The notes under the pieces were generated by a model. That model saw nothing but the letters and a program-made list of their open reading frames with translations. It made no database searches and had not been told where the DNA came from. This document shows positions 12,120 through 25,800 of a stretch of 64,000 nucleotides of DNA, in pieces. The translations under genes and the position numbers were made by a program. The stretch's first letter is position 1. Each line of letters starts with the position of its first letter. The stretch is from NCBI GenBank assembly GCA_964247055.1, contig OZ176054.1:9858001-9922000 (forward strand), read 5' to 3'. The stretch comes from Paragordius varius (taxonomy: Eukaryota > Nematomorpha).

Positions 12120-12420
12120 TCCAATTTTTATTTTACTAATAATATTATCGGTACTATATAATTTTTAATAATAAAATTATAATTCACTTGGGTACAATGT
12201 TTAATATTATTAAAATAAAGAGTTAATACTTTCTCGTTGGACTTCTCGCGGTCGTATTTGATTACTATTAAATGAATAGAGTTTTATTTTGATAATATCG
12301 ATTCAAAAACATATGATATAGCATAAGATTCAAACCTATAGGATCATATGTAAGATGGTCAAAAGTATGGGGGTCCGTTAATAATATGAAAACCAAAATT
12401 GTTACATATTCGGTTCTATT
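12120..12420 (-). pseudogene. Locus C: decayed third copy of the 186-nt exon
   Basis: The sequence equivalent to the exon spans about 12230-12393 on the minus strand, 164 nt instead of 186. It retains AACGGACCCCCATACTTT and TTTCTCGTTGGACTTC-type matches to exon 1 of loci A and B. Recognisable pieces are GPPYF, DHLTYDPI and IRPREV in different frames. Deletions and stops show it is no longer coding. Homology to flanking intron sequence (…TTATCGGTACTATAT… near 12147) shows that this was a DNA-level duplication and not a retrocopy. Confidence 0.7.
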
Positions 12421-13299
12421 ATTATACGTATATGATATAAAATTTCCCAATAAATTTTGCATTTGTTATAATGTCATAAGTTCATGGCATTTTTAGTCGT
12501 GAAGTATTTAATGTTTACTCGAAAAATAATTAATATACTAAATATTTTTTGAATTTTTTAGTATATATTATAAGTTATATTTAGAAAGTTTTATCATGTT
12601 CCTCATAATTTGTGTGTTATAAAATTTTCGCATTAAAACCTGTTAAAATGGGTTTATTCATAAAGATCATAAAGGCGAGGAGTATGGTTAAGGTGACCAA
12701 ATTTTTTGAAGGAAAAAGCGGGACAAATCCGGGTCATTGGGGGGTACAACCAAAAATTTTTATACAAAAAATTTATTGTAATAATTATTTATTTTTAGCA
12801 CAAATACATTATAAATATAAAAAAATTTGTACCTTACAGGTTGTTTGTACCTTATTCAATAAATTTATATGTGCACGAACAAAGGGTGAAGAGATTGTAA
12901 TATTCTAGAAAAAAATAATAAAGACGAAATCATCACAAAGTGCGCGGGTGATGCAAGATAGATGTTAAAATGCTTGAATATTGTGGAACTGTTGATTAGC
13001 TCTCTTGCCAGCGATTGAAATATTATAAAAATGTAATCTCCTAGAATCCTATTTTTTATCTCAGGACAAAGGTTAAAATTCCAAGTCAAAAAAGGTTAGA
13101 AAATAATTTTATACCATTACCTAATTGCAATATTATAAAGCATCCAGAAAAACAAGGCTCCATGAATAGCCAGAAATGAAAACATATGTTATGGACAACA
13201 GAAAAAAATACGTAGGATAGAAATGGTTAAAATAATCACATTTAAACAAATTATGTTCCATACAATAATATTTTAATTGTAGAATTTTCATTATCTTTA

Positions 13300-13690
13300 C
13301 CTGAACCACTGCTATTGAACGCGTTTTCCACAGTAAATTAAGTAAGGACACGGAATCAAATTTAAATGTTGAATAAAAGCCATTGTATGTGTTCAAATAT
13401 AATTTGACAAATTAAGACTTATACAATATTTTAAGTAAGTTTGTTTATTTTTTAACATAAAAACTTTATAAATATAAGAGAACATTTATTCTTTGGTTTA
13501 TTTTTTGTTTGAGTGAATGCGTCTTAGCAGATTGTCATCATTTTTTAAAATATTGTAGAAGTCTCACAAAAATTTGTCAAATTATATTTGACAGATAAAA
13601 CGGCCTTTAAAGTTTCAACATTTAAATTTGATTTTTCCGATGTCCAAACCCGATTTACTGTGGGAAAAACGCGCTTAGCAGCGTAGGTAA
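13300..13690. repeat. Inverted duplication of the transposase C-terminus
   Basis: The plus-strand arm (about 13300-13445) and minus-strand arm (about 13546-13690) both encode the hAT dimerisation region. The plus arm reads TTAIERVF and SNLNVE; the minus arm reads NRVWTSEKSNLNVETLKAV. The spacer is about 100 bp. This makes a large potential hairpin inside the element. Confidence 0.75.
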
Positions 13691-15330
13691 AGATAGTGCG
13701 AATTCCACAATTTTTAAAATATTATTGTATGTAAAGTTGGCTTCAAAATAATGAAATATTTCCAACCATTTCTTTTCTACTGTATATTTTTCTTTTGTCC
13801 ATAATTTGAGTTTTTCATTATTAATATATTTTTTAACTAATGATACTTCAAAAAAAGATAATTTTCTGAAAGATTACTTTTTGAGAATTTTTGAGAGCAG
13901 ATATAATCAAATGATTTTAGGAACATCGCACCAATTAAATTCTGATTTTAATGTTATCCTATGAAAATGATCAATTTCATGTAATTGCGTCGTCCAGTCT
14001 TCCAAATAATCTTTACAGTTTGTATAAAACATTTTTATATGGGACAGGATATCTTGGCGATTTATTAAGCTTTGTTTTTCTAGATTATTCATTATATTGC
14101 GGATGGTTAATGGTATAAAATCATTTTCTAACCTTCTTGACATTGGAATTTCAGGTTACTAACTTCATTGGCGACTTCGATTGCCGAAATTTTGTCACCT
14201 TCTATAAATTTAATAACATTTTGAAAGAGAGAAGCTTGATTATGTAAGAATTCTAACCATATTTTTGAAGAATCACTTTCAAAAAACTTTATTAAAGTTG
14301 TAGGACATTTGTCCTGTGATAAACAAAAGATTTTAAAGGATCATACATTTTTAAAATTCTTTCGATAGCTGGCATAAAAGCTAACCAACGAGTTTTACAA
14401 TATCCAAGCATTTTTTGATATTGAACTTCTGCATTTTCATAGAATCTTTAAGCGTTTCAACACGTACCGTGTATATATAAAAATAGGAATATATTTTAAC
14501 AACTACATTTTCCACATCTAGGGGTAACAAATCAGCAGCTGTTTAAATAGCGTTGTGTATTACATGCGCTGCACACCCAACGCCTATAATGTTTTGATTG
14601 AGATTATCTGTTAATTTATAAAAAATATTTTTTGTTCCCCTCCTTGCTTTTCCACCAAAGTTCGTATTGGTGTTGTCAACGCAATATGCGATAATTTTGT
14701 CTTTTAAATTATTTTTTTCTAGGATATGCATTATTGAAGTAAATATTATTTCGGAATTTTCACCGGGTAGAGAAATTAAATCTAAAATTTTATTACTCCG
14801 GTTTCTGAATCATATCTTATTAAAGTGGGAAATAATTTTGTTTCATGAGGATTTGATGCATCAGAGTACAGGGATAAGAAAATTTTCAGCAAATCTTTTT
14901 GTATTTCAGAAAATGCATGTGGCGAAAGGACATTGCACACAATGGCTTCAGCCTTTGTACGGGCACATGTAAATTTTTTATGGAATAACGTGCGAATAAC
15001 CTGTGAGGTACAGTCCATAGATCTAAAGGAATGATCGTGATTAACAGCGTGAAAAGATAACACGCCCTCAGCTAGTGCCAAATTCTTTTCTTCCTCTCCA
15101 AAAGCGGTTTTTCTAAAAAAATCGCTCATTTTGTATAATGATGCCGCCTAATCTAAACAGTATGTTTCTGTGTTTCCATATGCTTTGTAATATCATGCTT
15201 GCCGCCATGTGCTAGAATGAATCCCCTCGCATATAAGTCATTTAACATATGATTCATTCTTGGTTTTTTTGATAAAAGGAAAATCTTTCATTAATTCATC
15301 GTTGAATTTATAACCTCTTTTTGTGCTCAT
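13555..15330 (-). pseudogene. hAT transposase with BED-type finger, degenerate
   Basis: The start ATG is at 15330 (MSTKRGYKFNDELMKDFPF). An N-terminal BED-type zinc finger follows, with ICEG and HGGKHDITKHMETQKH; a TGA stands where the first zinc Cys is expected. Next come MSDFFRKTAFGEEEKNLALA, a DDE-core segment with AYCVDNTNTNFGGKARRG, and GVGCAAHVIHNAI. The C-terminal hAT dimerisation segment (NRVWTSEKSNLNVETLKAV) is near 13600. Several frameshifts and stops separate the pieces (for example near 14775 and 14540), so no intact product is made. Family members are normally about 600-700 residues, and the span fits. Confidence 0.85.
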
Positions 15331-15855
15331 ATTTATAAACTACTATTAATATAATAAATATTATATAACCTTAATTTTCTGGAATAAACGTGTAAGATAC
15401 CGATTTGTGGTATTAATTTGGCTTTTAATAATGTTGGCAAGTAATAAAATATTAGTATAATAAATATTATATTACCATAATTTTCTGGAATAAACGTGTA
15501 ACGTACCGATTTGTGGTATCAATTTGTCTTTTAATCTAGAGATTTGTGGTATTAACTTGGCTTTTTGATAATGATGACAGTAGTAATAGGAAGGAAGGTG
15601 TATAATCATATGATATAAATTCGAAAAAAATAAATATTAATTTAAAAACAAAAAATTTTATAAAATTTATATAGATATTAAAGATATTTAATGATAAAAA
15701 ATTTAAACGGATAAAAAAAATTTATTTGTATTAAAAAAAAATTTTTTTAATATAATCGTGAAAAAGCGGGACATTTTAAAAACATAGCGGGACGCGGGAC
15801 AAAGTGTGAAAAATCGGGAATGTCCCGCCAAAAGCGGGACGTCTGGTCACCATAC

Positions 15856-16639
15856 TGTATGGTGTATTCTTTGTTACAACAAAATATAAAATAAAAATTA
15901 GATTCTTAATTTGGTTGTGGTATTTTTTTAAACAGTTTGAAATTAGACTATAAATATTAAGGCTTAACACATCAGGTCGGCAAAATATAATTTAGCTTTA
16001 GGAGTTAGTTAATTAAGGAAATTCATGAAAAATTTGCGTTGATAAAAATTATGAATTTGTAATATAAGGTATATTAATACTATTATAAATACGATAAAAA
16101 ACATATAATAAATAGACTTTTATACAATATGTTTCCATATAATTTTATAGTTTAACTCCATCAATCAATAATTGCTAGTTTACTAAATATTTATTCCAAA
16201 ATGCAATAAAATTTCTGATAAAATCGGATAGAGCTGATGATTAAAGCATTAAATAATTTAAGGTAACATGGTTTTATTTCTATTCTAGTAACCTATTCTA
16301 ATTTTGAGATTGCTAGTATAGCGATCAGTTAAATTATTTATTTATCAAGGCTAAATTTTTTGACCAAATGTTTAATTTTTAACCAGAAACATTTTTTATC
16401 ACATTTTAATTTTCGATATAACGATAAACTAAATGCTCCAACCTATAGTTTAATAATTTTCTTAATTAATCTAACATTATTAGCGGATAAGCGCTAAAAA
16501 AATGTTTATACTTGTCCAAGCAGGAAAACTATGCATATTATCCCACTTCAGGGCAACATAGTTTCTATAGGTGGTGTAAATATATCGGCTAAAATATAAG
16601 AAAATTAATATGTATTCCTAACTTAAATTATTTAAATAA
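15856..16639. other. Unassigned spacer with a weak exon-like stretch
   Basis: It is mostly featureless AT-rich DNA. On the minus strand near 16500-16590 an AG is followed by DIFTPPIETMLP, a TGA, then SGIICIVFLLGQ. This could be a decayed exon of the local gene family, but nothing confirms it. Confidence 0.3.
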
Positions 16640-17733
16640 CACTAGTCGACAAATTTGGACATTTTTGAGCACCACCACTCAAACTTTTAAATTATGACTA
16701 ATTTCAGTGTTTTAAAACCGATGAAAAAATTTTTGTTCCCGCCAATCAGAATTTTGAAATATTATAAATCGAGAGAAAAAAATATAACATTATAATAAAA
16801 TGTTAATATATTATAAACTTAATATCATTTAATAAAGCGTTTTACACTTTTTGAATATAAATATGTCATTTAAATATCAGAGAGAAAAAAATAGTACGGA
16901 CTTAATCGTCAAAATTTAGTCTTTTTCTTTCAAGTGAGTTTTTAATACGTATAAAAAAATTTTAAAAAAATACTAAAAAGGGCATTCTATGGTTTAAACC
17001 TTCGGCTTTTAGATAGGCTATATTTTTTTTGTTAGTTTTCGTTCTTTCGAGTACTTATTAGGCTTTTTTTCTCGAGTTGGTTCTTACAAAAAATCCTTTA
17101 TTTATACCTAGTGGATATACTTTATTTTTTAAAATAATTGGTTTATATTTTTAATTTCAGATGGATGTTGTGTAGCCACTTTTAGTAGAATTCACTACTA
17201 TGGGATTGGACCATTTGTATTTACCTAATCTTTTTATTCAATTTAATTGTAGAATTTATCTAACTTTATTCTGTGAATTGGTTAATTTGACATGCCAATT
17301 TGCCTGGATTTTGCTTGCAAGTCTCTCTTATCGGGCTTTACGATTACTTATTGTTATCTTTACCATATCTGGCATAATTGGATCGCTTGGGGGATATGCA
17401 GAGCTTGTGCAGCCGCCCGGATCTATGACACTATACATAAGCCCCTTTTAGATTTTTAATACTTTGGCTCTTAGCTTGTTTAGTATCTTATTTAATGCCT
17501 AGAATTTTGTTATTCATGCATGGAATATTACTTGTATCGACTTGTTCGTTTGAATATTTAAACATATATACACGAGGAATGATTGTTATTTTTATATTAA
17601 ATACAAATTTAATAATTAAATTTCGGAAAACTATTGGTGGCCTCAATTTTCTTTTTCGTTTTGGCCTTTCCATGCCATTAGGTATCAGAAAATGCAAAAA
17701 TAATGGGGTGGTGCAAAACCTTGTTGAGAAGTG
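16640..17733 (+). mobile_element. Non-autonomous CACTA-like element, copy 1
   Basis: It runs from CACTAGTCGACAAATTTGG to a right end that reads inward CACTTCTCAACAAGGTTTTG. The 3-bp flanks are TAA on both sides (16637-16639 and 17734-17736). Full-length homology to 40186-41309 gives the boundaries. The open frame at 17200-17451 is broken in the other copy, so I do not call it a gene. Confidence 0.85.
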
Positions 17734-17736
17734 TAA

Positions 17737-19946
17737 TTAATGATGTAAAAGTTATTTACATTCCGCTTAAAAAATACTTTCAGAACTCCTATATAGAAAT
17801 TACACTAAAAAATGATCTTATGTTTGTATTTGAGGTATTTATTATATTTATAACGTTTTGCCTGGTAAACTTAGATTAGCCTATATATATATATATATAT
17901 ATATTTGAAAATCCAATTTTTTTGGTAAAATTCACATTTGTAATTAACCCTTAAATACTTTTTAATCAATAACTATGATAAATATTGATTAGAGAATATC
18001 AACAATATTTTATTCAATCGAAATCAAGTGATTACCATCTAATTTTCGCATTACGTGGCGGTGTTAAGCCGACCCATCATAAAATATATAATACGACTGC
18101 GCATAATAAAGGTTGTTAAAATTATATTTAAAGAATAAAAAAATTACATCTTCTCTGCCCGTTCATTAGTTTAAATCCTAAAAGTTAAACAGTAGCGCAA
18201 TTAAGAATTCACCTTTTTTTGCAATTATGTGATGGGAACACAAATATAACTCAATCTGTCAATTAATTGGATATATTTGCAATAAAATTCAATTATAATT
18301 GAGAACTTCTATTGTTGATTTCTTAAATATTTTGATTTTAAAAGATTATTTATCTTGGGATGATTTAATAAACCGATGATGATTGGTGGATTTTTCTAAT
18401 TCAGAATTTCAACTAATATTATAATGTTTAATTGTGATATGAGGGTCTCTAAATAATTTAAACCTAAAATTGCAAGGTAATCACAATATAACATTTCTTA
18501 AGGATCGATAAACGCATTTATTGAACTGCATTGGATAAAACAACATAAACTGTTTATAAAATTATCTCAAATTGCCTTTACGTATTTTGATACCTTTTGG
18601 ATCAACTTATTTGTGTAAATATATTAAATAACTAATAAAACTAGAAAATGCGCCCTAAAAGATTTCAACAAACCCAGATACAAGGACCTCATGATAATGA
18701 TTATTATAATATTGCACTGGTGCAAAATTATTTGATTTTTTTACATGAGATAGCTCATAACCACTGAATCCATTTGCCGCAAATTACATTTGTTGACGAT
18801 GTAGTTTTTGAAATAGAAAATCGAAATTGGGCAAAAAGCAAAAATTAAGGGTAATCAATGATAATTAATAGAGTAAACTTAAATTAGGTATTATCATTTT
18901 ATCGAATATATACAATTTATAAAAGCTTAAAATCATTAATTAAGATTTTTATAAACTCAGATTAAAAAATCGTGTTTTCTTAACATTCATATATAAAATA
19001 TACTAGTTAACTCATTATTATATTTACTTTCATATTTTATTATTAAAAACAAGATATACAAATAAAAATTAACACATGGTTTTTTTTATAGAGATGTCTG
19101 GTTCATGAATGTAAAATAAATTTACTTTTTTATTTTGAAATCGTACAATTAATAAAATAGTATTTCCCAAATATATTAACCAACAATCCGTACAAATCCT
19201 GTTATAAGTTTGTAAATAAAATTTTTACCGGAATATATACGGATTTTTGGTTGATATTCCACTACTTAGAAATCCTATTTCGTATTTGTATACTATAATA
19301 TTCCCGCTTATGTTTCGAAAATAAAACAGTAAATTTATTATATCATGAACCAGATGACAAAAATTGTAAAAATACGATATTTTATTAATTTTATTTAGAT
19401 AATTTTTACTGTATAAAGTATGAATAAGATTTTAGTAGTCGGTTTAACTGCTAAATAATTAAAAAATATTTTAATATAGTTTCATGAAATTGTTTTAATA
19501 AAAACACTAGTTATAGGATTTAAAGCTATTCATAAAAAATGATAATAAAAAATTGAGCCTCTTTTTTGCACATATCGTTATAATAAAATTACATTATCTT
19601 TGTTTTTTTAGTAAACGAATATAAAGGCAAAAATGCCGAAATATCAGGATAAGAATATAAAACATATGCTATGATATAACATCAAAATAATGAAAAATTG
19701 GCAAAATTTTGAAGCTTCTATGTTATATAAGTATGGTGTATATATAATTTAATGATGCTGAACATAACCATAACTTCAAAATTTGTATTAAAAGTGCTCA
19801 AATTAATTTTAAATATAAATATATTTTTTACATAAATCACTTGAATTCGAGAGCAAACAAATCTTTAATTAAATTCTAAGTTATGAAAAATGCAGCCTGG
19901 GCTTTTTTTGTTTATTGTTAGAAAATTTTGAATGAGGGGGTAAAAA
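17737..19946. other. Spacer with a TA microsatellite and one coding fragment
   Basis: A (TA)n tract lies near 17881-17904 and a degenerate coding fragment at 18648-18848. The rest of the interval shows no feature I can support. Confidence 0.5.
18648..18848 (+). pseudogene. Unassigned 67-codon coding-like fragment with one TGA
   Basis: From ATG at 18648 to TAA at 18846-18848 the frame is open except for one TGA about midway. It reads MRPKRFQQTQIQGPHDNDYY, YLIFLHEIAHNH, then ITFVDDVVFEIENRNWAKSK. The composition is much more protein-like than the surrounding AT-rich DNA. I do not recognise the family. It may be a piece of a transposase or a decayed host gene. Confidence 0.35.
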
Positions 19947-20294
19947 TAAGAGAATATCGGCTACCTCTAATAATAAAAATTTTATAAAATTATTGTTTCG
20001 CTGATATAGATAATGTTTAGTCATATTTATGTATGAAGAATTTAGCTTTTGCTAGAAAATAATAATTTAAGCAAAATTTTTGATTAGAACAAACAAATGT
20101 GTAAACATTTTTCCAAGGCCCACCAAAACCATGAAAAATCTGAAATTTCTTATTTCATCAAGTTTTTTGTGTACACTATGGGATGTCACTATAATTTATG
20201 TGATCGATAGAATAAAGCAAGTAAATTCTTAAACTCGCATTTACTGCCTCGTATTTACTATAAATATGGATCGGATAAAAAACTTTTTAATTAA

Positions 20295-20911
20295 ACCATT
20301 TGCACTGGTTGGACATTAAAAACTTCAAGTTGGCCCTTGAATGGTCTTTAAACACCTCCATTTGGTCCTCGAACAGTTGGTTGATTCAAGTTGGTTCTTA
20401 AAATTTTAATTTTTGATTTAACCATAATTTTTGCATGCATTTTTTATTTTATTATTTTTTAACCTAATTTTCTTTATTTAGTATATATTTATTCATTTAA
20501 TAATATAAAATTTTCTTCAACCACTTTTTTATTTCAAACTATTTTTTTTACAATTCAACAAAATTATAAACTTTTAAATGATTTTAATGAAAAACCCAGT
20601 AAACTTATATATTTTTTAGTTACTTGTTAATAATAAATTTCCGATATAATTTTTAGAAATTAACAAAGATATACGGTTTTTAATTATTAAAAGTTGATAT
20701 CTATTCAAATTTATGTTAAATAATAGAAAATAGGTTAAAAACGATAAAATAGCTGAATTATTTACGATGATTGATATAAATTAATAATAAAACAAAAAAG
20801 CCAAAGGACCAACTTGAAGGAAGTGTTTAAAGACCAACTTGAAGTAATCAAGGACCAACTTGGAATGTTCGAGGACTAAAAGTGTTCAAGGACTCTTGAA
20901 GTGCAAATGGT
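20295..20911. mobile_element. MITE with CAAGTTGG 21-bp subterminal repeats (unit 1)
   Basis: The termini are ACCATTTGCACT and its inverse. The subterminal 21-bp unit is CTTCAAGTTGGTCCTTGAAC plus one base, in opposite orientation at the two ends. Copies sit at 23202-23818, 26111-26727 and 29020-29636 in the other tandem units. Relatives lie at about 34140-34640 and at 46649-47307. Confidence 0.8.
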
Positions 20912-21725
20912 ATATTAAATTTTATTATGAGAAAAGTATTGAATTGAATAAGAATTTTTTTCAAAACTACTGAGTTTTTTTAGGGTTTTATGTACAACAG
21001 TAGTCATATTTTTAATAATTTCGAATTTGGAATCAGAGTTTTTTATCAAAAATTATTATAACCATAGTCAATTATATTTTAAACCCCGAATAATTGGATA
21101 AATAAAATTTGATATATATATATATATATATATAATTGCTACACAATGTGAAATAACCCAAATTTATTCATAAACTTAAACAATACGATTCATCAATATA
21201 TTATGTGGACGCGTGTTTAATGGTATCGGTTAACCCAGTTCACATTGGTTATTACTATTTTTATACACCATTAGATTTGATAATACATTATAAACGGAAA
21301 ATCTAGTTTTTTGAAATTAAAATTTTCCGATTTTTGGCAGCGAAAAATTTTTTTTATTAAAATTAGCATCCTCTAACAGTTTTTAAATATACATTAAAGG
21401 AAAATTTCCGATAAAACCGATTTTGAGTTTTAGATGTCAAAATTAATAAGCGACAGAATATTTAAAACTGTAAATTATGCCAAATATTGTAATTTTACCA
21501 ATACTATAGTATAAGGTTAAATGTTACATATAAAAAATCAGTAAAAAGAGGCTGTTAATAATGTTTGTATAAACTCATGGGGATTCTCAATGGATTATAA
21601 TATGAACGTGGTGTTGGAAAATTATGTAATTTGTAGTTGAAGGAGAATGGGCGCTTTGGTAGACCATATAACTACCGAGATGATATAGTGTGAGAGAGAA
21701 CGATGGGCCAATTTAAAAAGCATTA

Positions 21726-22850
21726 CACTGGACAACAAATTTTTCTGCCATTCGAGTTTTTTGAATTTTCTTATATTTAGTATCATTTTAACAGAAAATC
21801 TGAAATAAAAATTATAACTCGTTGGAAGAATTTTGTGTAATTTGATTTTTTTTTGATTATGCGCCCTCTTTATCAAAATTTTACTAAAAAATATATTTCT
21901 TTCAAAATATACAATAATGCCCATTTGTAATATACCATTTGAAAGAGTAATAAAAACTCTATAAAATGCATACTAATATGTATTACATCGACACTTAATA
22001 TTGGACACAAAGAGCCACAAACGCGCGAAGCGAGAGCATTTTTTTTAATTATTATAATTTTAAAACTAATGGATGAAAATAGCTCAAACTTTGTTTAGAT
22101 GGTGATGAATGTCCAAAAAAGATAACACAAGAAAGTATTTTTGATTAAACATTTTTTTATTGCTTTTTTGTCACTCAAAACAGCCATTTTTAGGTTTTTT
22201 GTTTTTTAAAAACTACCATCTCATCAATATTAATTTATTTTCTTTATAATGCTGATAATTTCGAAATTTTAAAGATAAAAACAAAGTTTAAGGTATTTTT
22301 GATCTTTTATAGCCATTATGGAATAAATTTACAGTTATAACTATGCATTTTAGTATCCACTAGGTAAAATTTTTATGATAATAAAAATTTTTATTAAAAA
22401 AGCAAGCCAAAAGCTTTTTCAAACATTTTTTTTAAATTAAATACTAATATAACCCTAATAATAATATTAAAATAATTTAAATGATTTAAAAATTAGTTTG
22501 TCTGTGAAAATTCCTGACTTATTTAAGGGTTGAAAATTTTGACCATTTAAATCCAAATAACTTTTACATCCGATGGATTTAATTGACTTACTACCATTTA
22601 AAAGATGCAGTTTTTTGCGCTCTTTCGAATGATATAAAATACATGGCTTCATATCTAAAACTTTAAATTTATGAAATTTCGAGTTTAATGTTAAATCGGG
22701 GCCAAAAATTATCGATAAACTCTAATATAAAAAAATTCTTTCATGTAGGACCAATTTTCTTTTCAGATATACTAATTATGTACTTTAATGAAATAAATTT
22801 TAAATTTACAAGAATGGCCGTTAAAAAAAGTTAAAATTTGTTGTCTAGTG
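21726..22850. mobile_element. CACTA-like element inside the tandem unit
   Basis: The left end is CACTGGACAACAAATTTTTC. The right end read inward is CACTAGACAACAAATTTTAA. The tips resemble those of the elements at 16640 and 40186 (CACTAG..ACAAATTT). The tandem-unit boundary falls at its right terminus. The same element recurs in the other three units. Confidence 0.65.
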
Positions 22851-25800
22851 TAATAAGAGAATATCGGCTACCTCTAATAATAAAAATTTTATAAAATTAT
22901 TGTTTCGCTGATATAGATAATGTTTAGTCATATTTATGTATGAAGAATTTAGCTTTTGCTAGAAAATAATAATTTAAGCAAAATTTTTGATTAGAACAAA
23001 CAAATGTGTAAACATTTTTCCAAGGCCCACCAAAACCATGAAAAATCTGAAATTTCTTATTTCATCAAGTTTTTTGTGTACACTATGGGATGTCACTATA
23101 ATTTATGTGATCGATAGAATAAAGCAAGTAAATTCTTAAACTCGCATTTACTGCCTCGTATTTACTATAAATATGGATCGGATAAAAAACTTTTTAATTA
23201 AACCATTTGCACTGGTTGGACATTAAAAACTTCAAGTTGGCCCTTGAATGGTCTTTAAACACCTCCATTTGGTCCTCGAACAGTTGGTTGATTCAAGTTG
23301 GTTCTTAAAATTTTAATTTTTGATTTAACCATAATTTTTGCATGCATTTTTTATTTTATTATTTTTTAACCTAATTTTCTTTATTTAGTATATATTTATT
23401 CATTTAATAATATAAAATTTTCTTCAACCACTTTTTTATTTCAAACTATTTTTTTTACAATTCAACAAAATTATAAACTTTTAAATGATTTTAATGAAAA
23501 ACCCAGTAAACTTATATATTTTTTAGTTACTTGTTAATAATAAATTTCCGATATAATTTTTAGAAATTAACAAAGATATACGGTTTTTAATTATTAAAAG
23601 TTGATATCTATTCAAATTTATGTTAAATAATAGAAAATAGGTTAAAAACGATAAAATAGCTGAATTATTTACGATGATTGATATAAATTAATAATAAAAC
23701 AAAAAAGCCAAAGGACCAACTTGAAGGAAGTGTTTAAAGACCAACTTGAAGTAATCAAGGACCAACTTGGAATGTTCGAGGACTAAAAGTGTTCAAGGAC
23801 TCTTGAAGTGCAAATGGTATATTAAATTTTATTATGAGAAAAGTATTGAATTGAATAAGAATTTTTTTCAAAACTACTGAGTTTTTTTAGGGTTTTATGT
23901 ACAACAGTAGTCATATTTTTAATAATTTCGAATTTGGAATCAGAGTTTTTTATCAAAAATTATTATAACCATAGTCAATTATATTTTAAACCCCGAATAA
24001 TTGGATAAATAAAATTTGATATATATATATATATATATATATAATTGCTACACAATGTGAAATAACCCAAATTTATTCATAAACTTAAACAATACGATTC
24101 ATCAATATATTATGTGGACGCGTGTTTAATGGTATCGGTTAACCCAGTTCACATTGTTTATTACTATTTTTATACACCATTAGATTTGATAATACATTAT
24201 AAACGGAAAATCTAGTTTTTTGAAATTAAAATTTTCCGATTTTTGGCAGCGAAAAATTTTTTTTATTAAAATTAGCATCCTCTAACAGTTTTTAAATATA
24301 CATTAAAGGAAAATTTCCGATAAAACCGATTTTGAGTTTTAGATGTCAAAATTAATAAGCGACAGAATATTTAAAACTGTAAATTATGCCAAATATTGTA
24401 ATTTTACCAATACTATAGTATAAGGTTAAATGTTACATATAAAAAATCAGTAAAAAGAGGCTGTTAATAATGTTTGTATAAACTCATGGGGATTCTCAAT
24501 GGATTATAATATGAACGTGGTGTTGGAAAATTATGTAATTTGTAGTTGAAGGAGAATGGGCGCTTTGGTAGACCATATAACTACCGAGATGATATAGTGT
24601 GAGAGAGAACGATGGGCCAATTTAAAAAGCATTACACTGGACAACAAATTTTTCTGCCATTCGAGTTTTTTGAATTTTCTTATATTTAGTATCATTTTAA
24701 CAGAAAATCTGAAATAAAAATTATAACTCGTTGGAAGAATTTTGTGTAATTTGATTTTTTTTGATTATGCGCCCTCTTTATCAAAATTTTACTAAAAAAT
24801 ATATTTCTTTCAAAATATACAAGTAATGCCCATTTGTAATATACCATTTGAAAGAGTAATAAAAACTCTATAAAATGCATACTAATATGTATTACATCGA
24901 CACTTAATATTGGACACAAAGAGCCACAAACGCGCGAAGCGAGAGCATTTTTTTTAATTATTATAATTTTAAAACTAATGGATGAAAATAGCTCAAACTT
25001 TGTTTAGATGGTGATGAATGTCCAAAAAAGATAACACAAGAAAGTATTTTTGATTAAACATTTTTTTATTGCTTTTTTGTCACTCAAAACAGCCATTTTT
25101 AGGTTTTTTGTTTTTTAAAAACTACCATCTCATCAATATTAATTTATTTTCTTTATAATGCTGATAATTTCGAAATTTTAAAGATAAAAACAAAGTTTAA
25201 GGTATTTTTGATCTTTTATAGCCATTATGGAATAAATTTACAGTTATAACTATGCATTTTAGTATCCACTAGGTAAAATTTTTATGATAATAAAAATTTT
25301 TATTAAAAAAGCAAGCCAAAAGCTTTTTCAAACATTTTTTTTAAATTAAATACTAATATAACCCTAATAATAATATTAAAATAATTTAAATGATTTAAAA
25401 ATTAGTTTGTCTGTGAAAATTCCTGACTTATTTAAGGGTTGAAAATTTTGACCATTTAAATCTAAATAACTTTTACATCCGATTGATTTAATTGACTTAC
25501 TACCATTTAAAAGATGCAGTTTTTTGCGCTCTTTCGAATGATATAAAATACATGGCTTCATATCTAAAACTTTAAATTTATGAAATTTCGAGTTTAATGT
25601 TAAATCGGGGCCAAAAATTATCGATAAACTCTAATATAAAAAAATTCTTTCATGTAGGACCAATTTTCTTTTCAGATATACTAATTATGTACTTTAATGA
25701 AATAAATTTTAAATTTACAAGAATGGCCGTTAAAAAAAGTTAAAATTTGTTGTCTAGTGTAATAAGAGAATATCGGCTACCTCTAATAATAAAAATTTTA

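Larger units (their letters stand above)
12689..15855 (-). mobile_element. hAT transposon, about 3.2 kb, inactive
   Basis: The left terminus is TAAGGTGACCAAATTTTT. The right terminus, read inward, is GTATGGTGACCAGACGTCCC, the widespread hAT end GGTGACCAGA..TCCCG. The flanking 8-mers AGTATGGT (12681-12688) and TGTATGGT (15856-15863) match at 7 of 8, as expected of a hAT target duplication. The interior holds a minus-strand transposase and an inverted partial duplication of its 3' end. Confidence 0.85.

Noticed and set aside
17200-17451. Hydrophobic 83-codon frame in the CACTA-like element
   Set aside because: The other copy (about 40786-41040) is frameshifted and has stops; it is probably chance.
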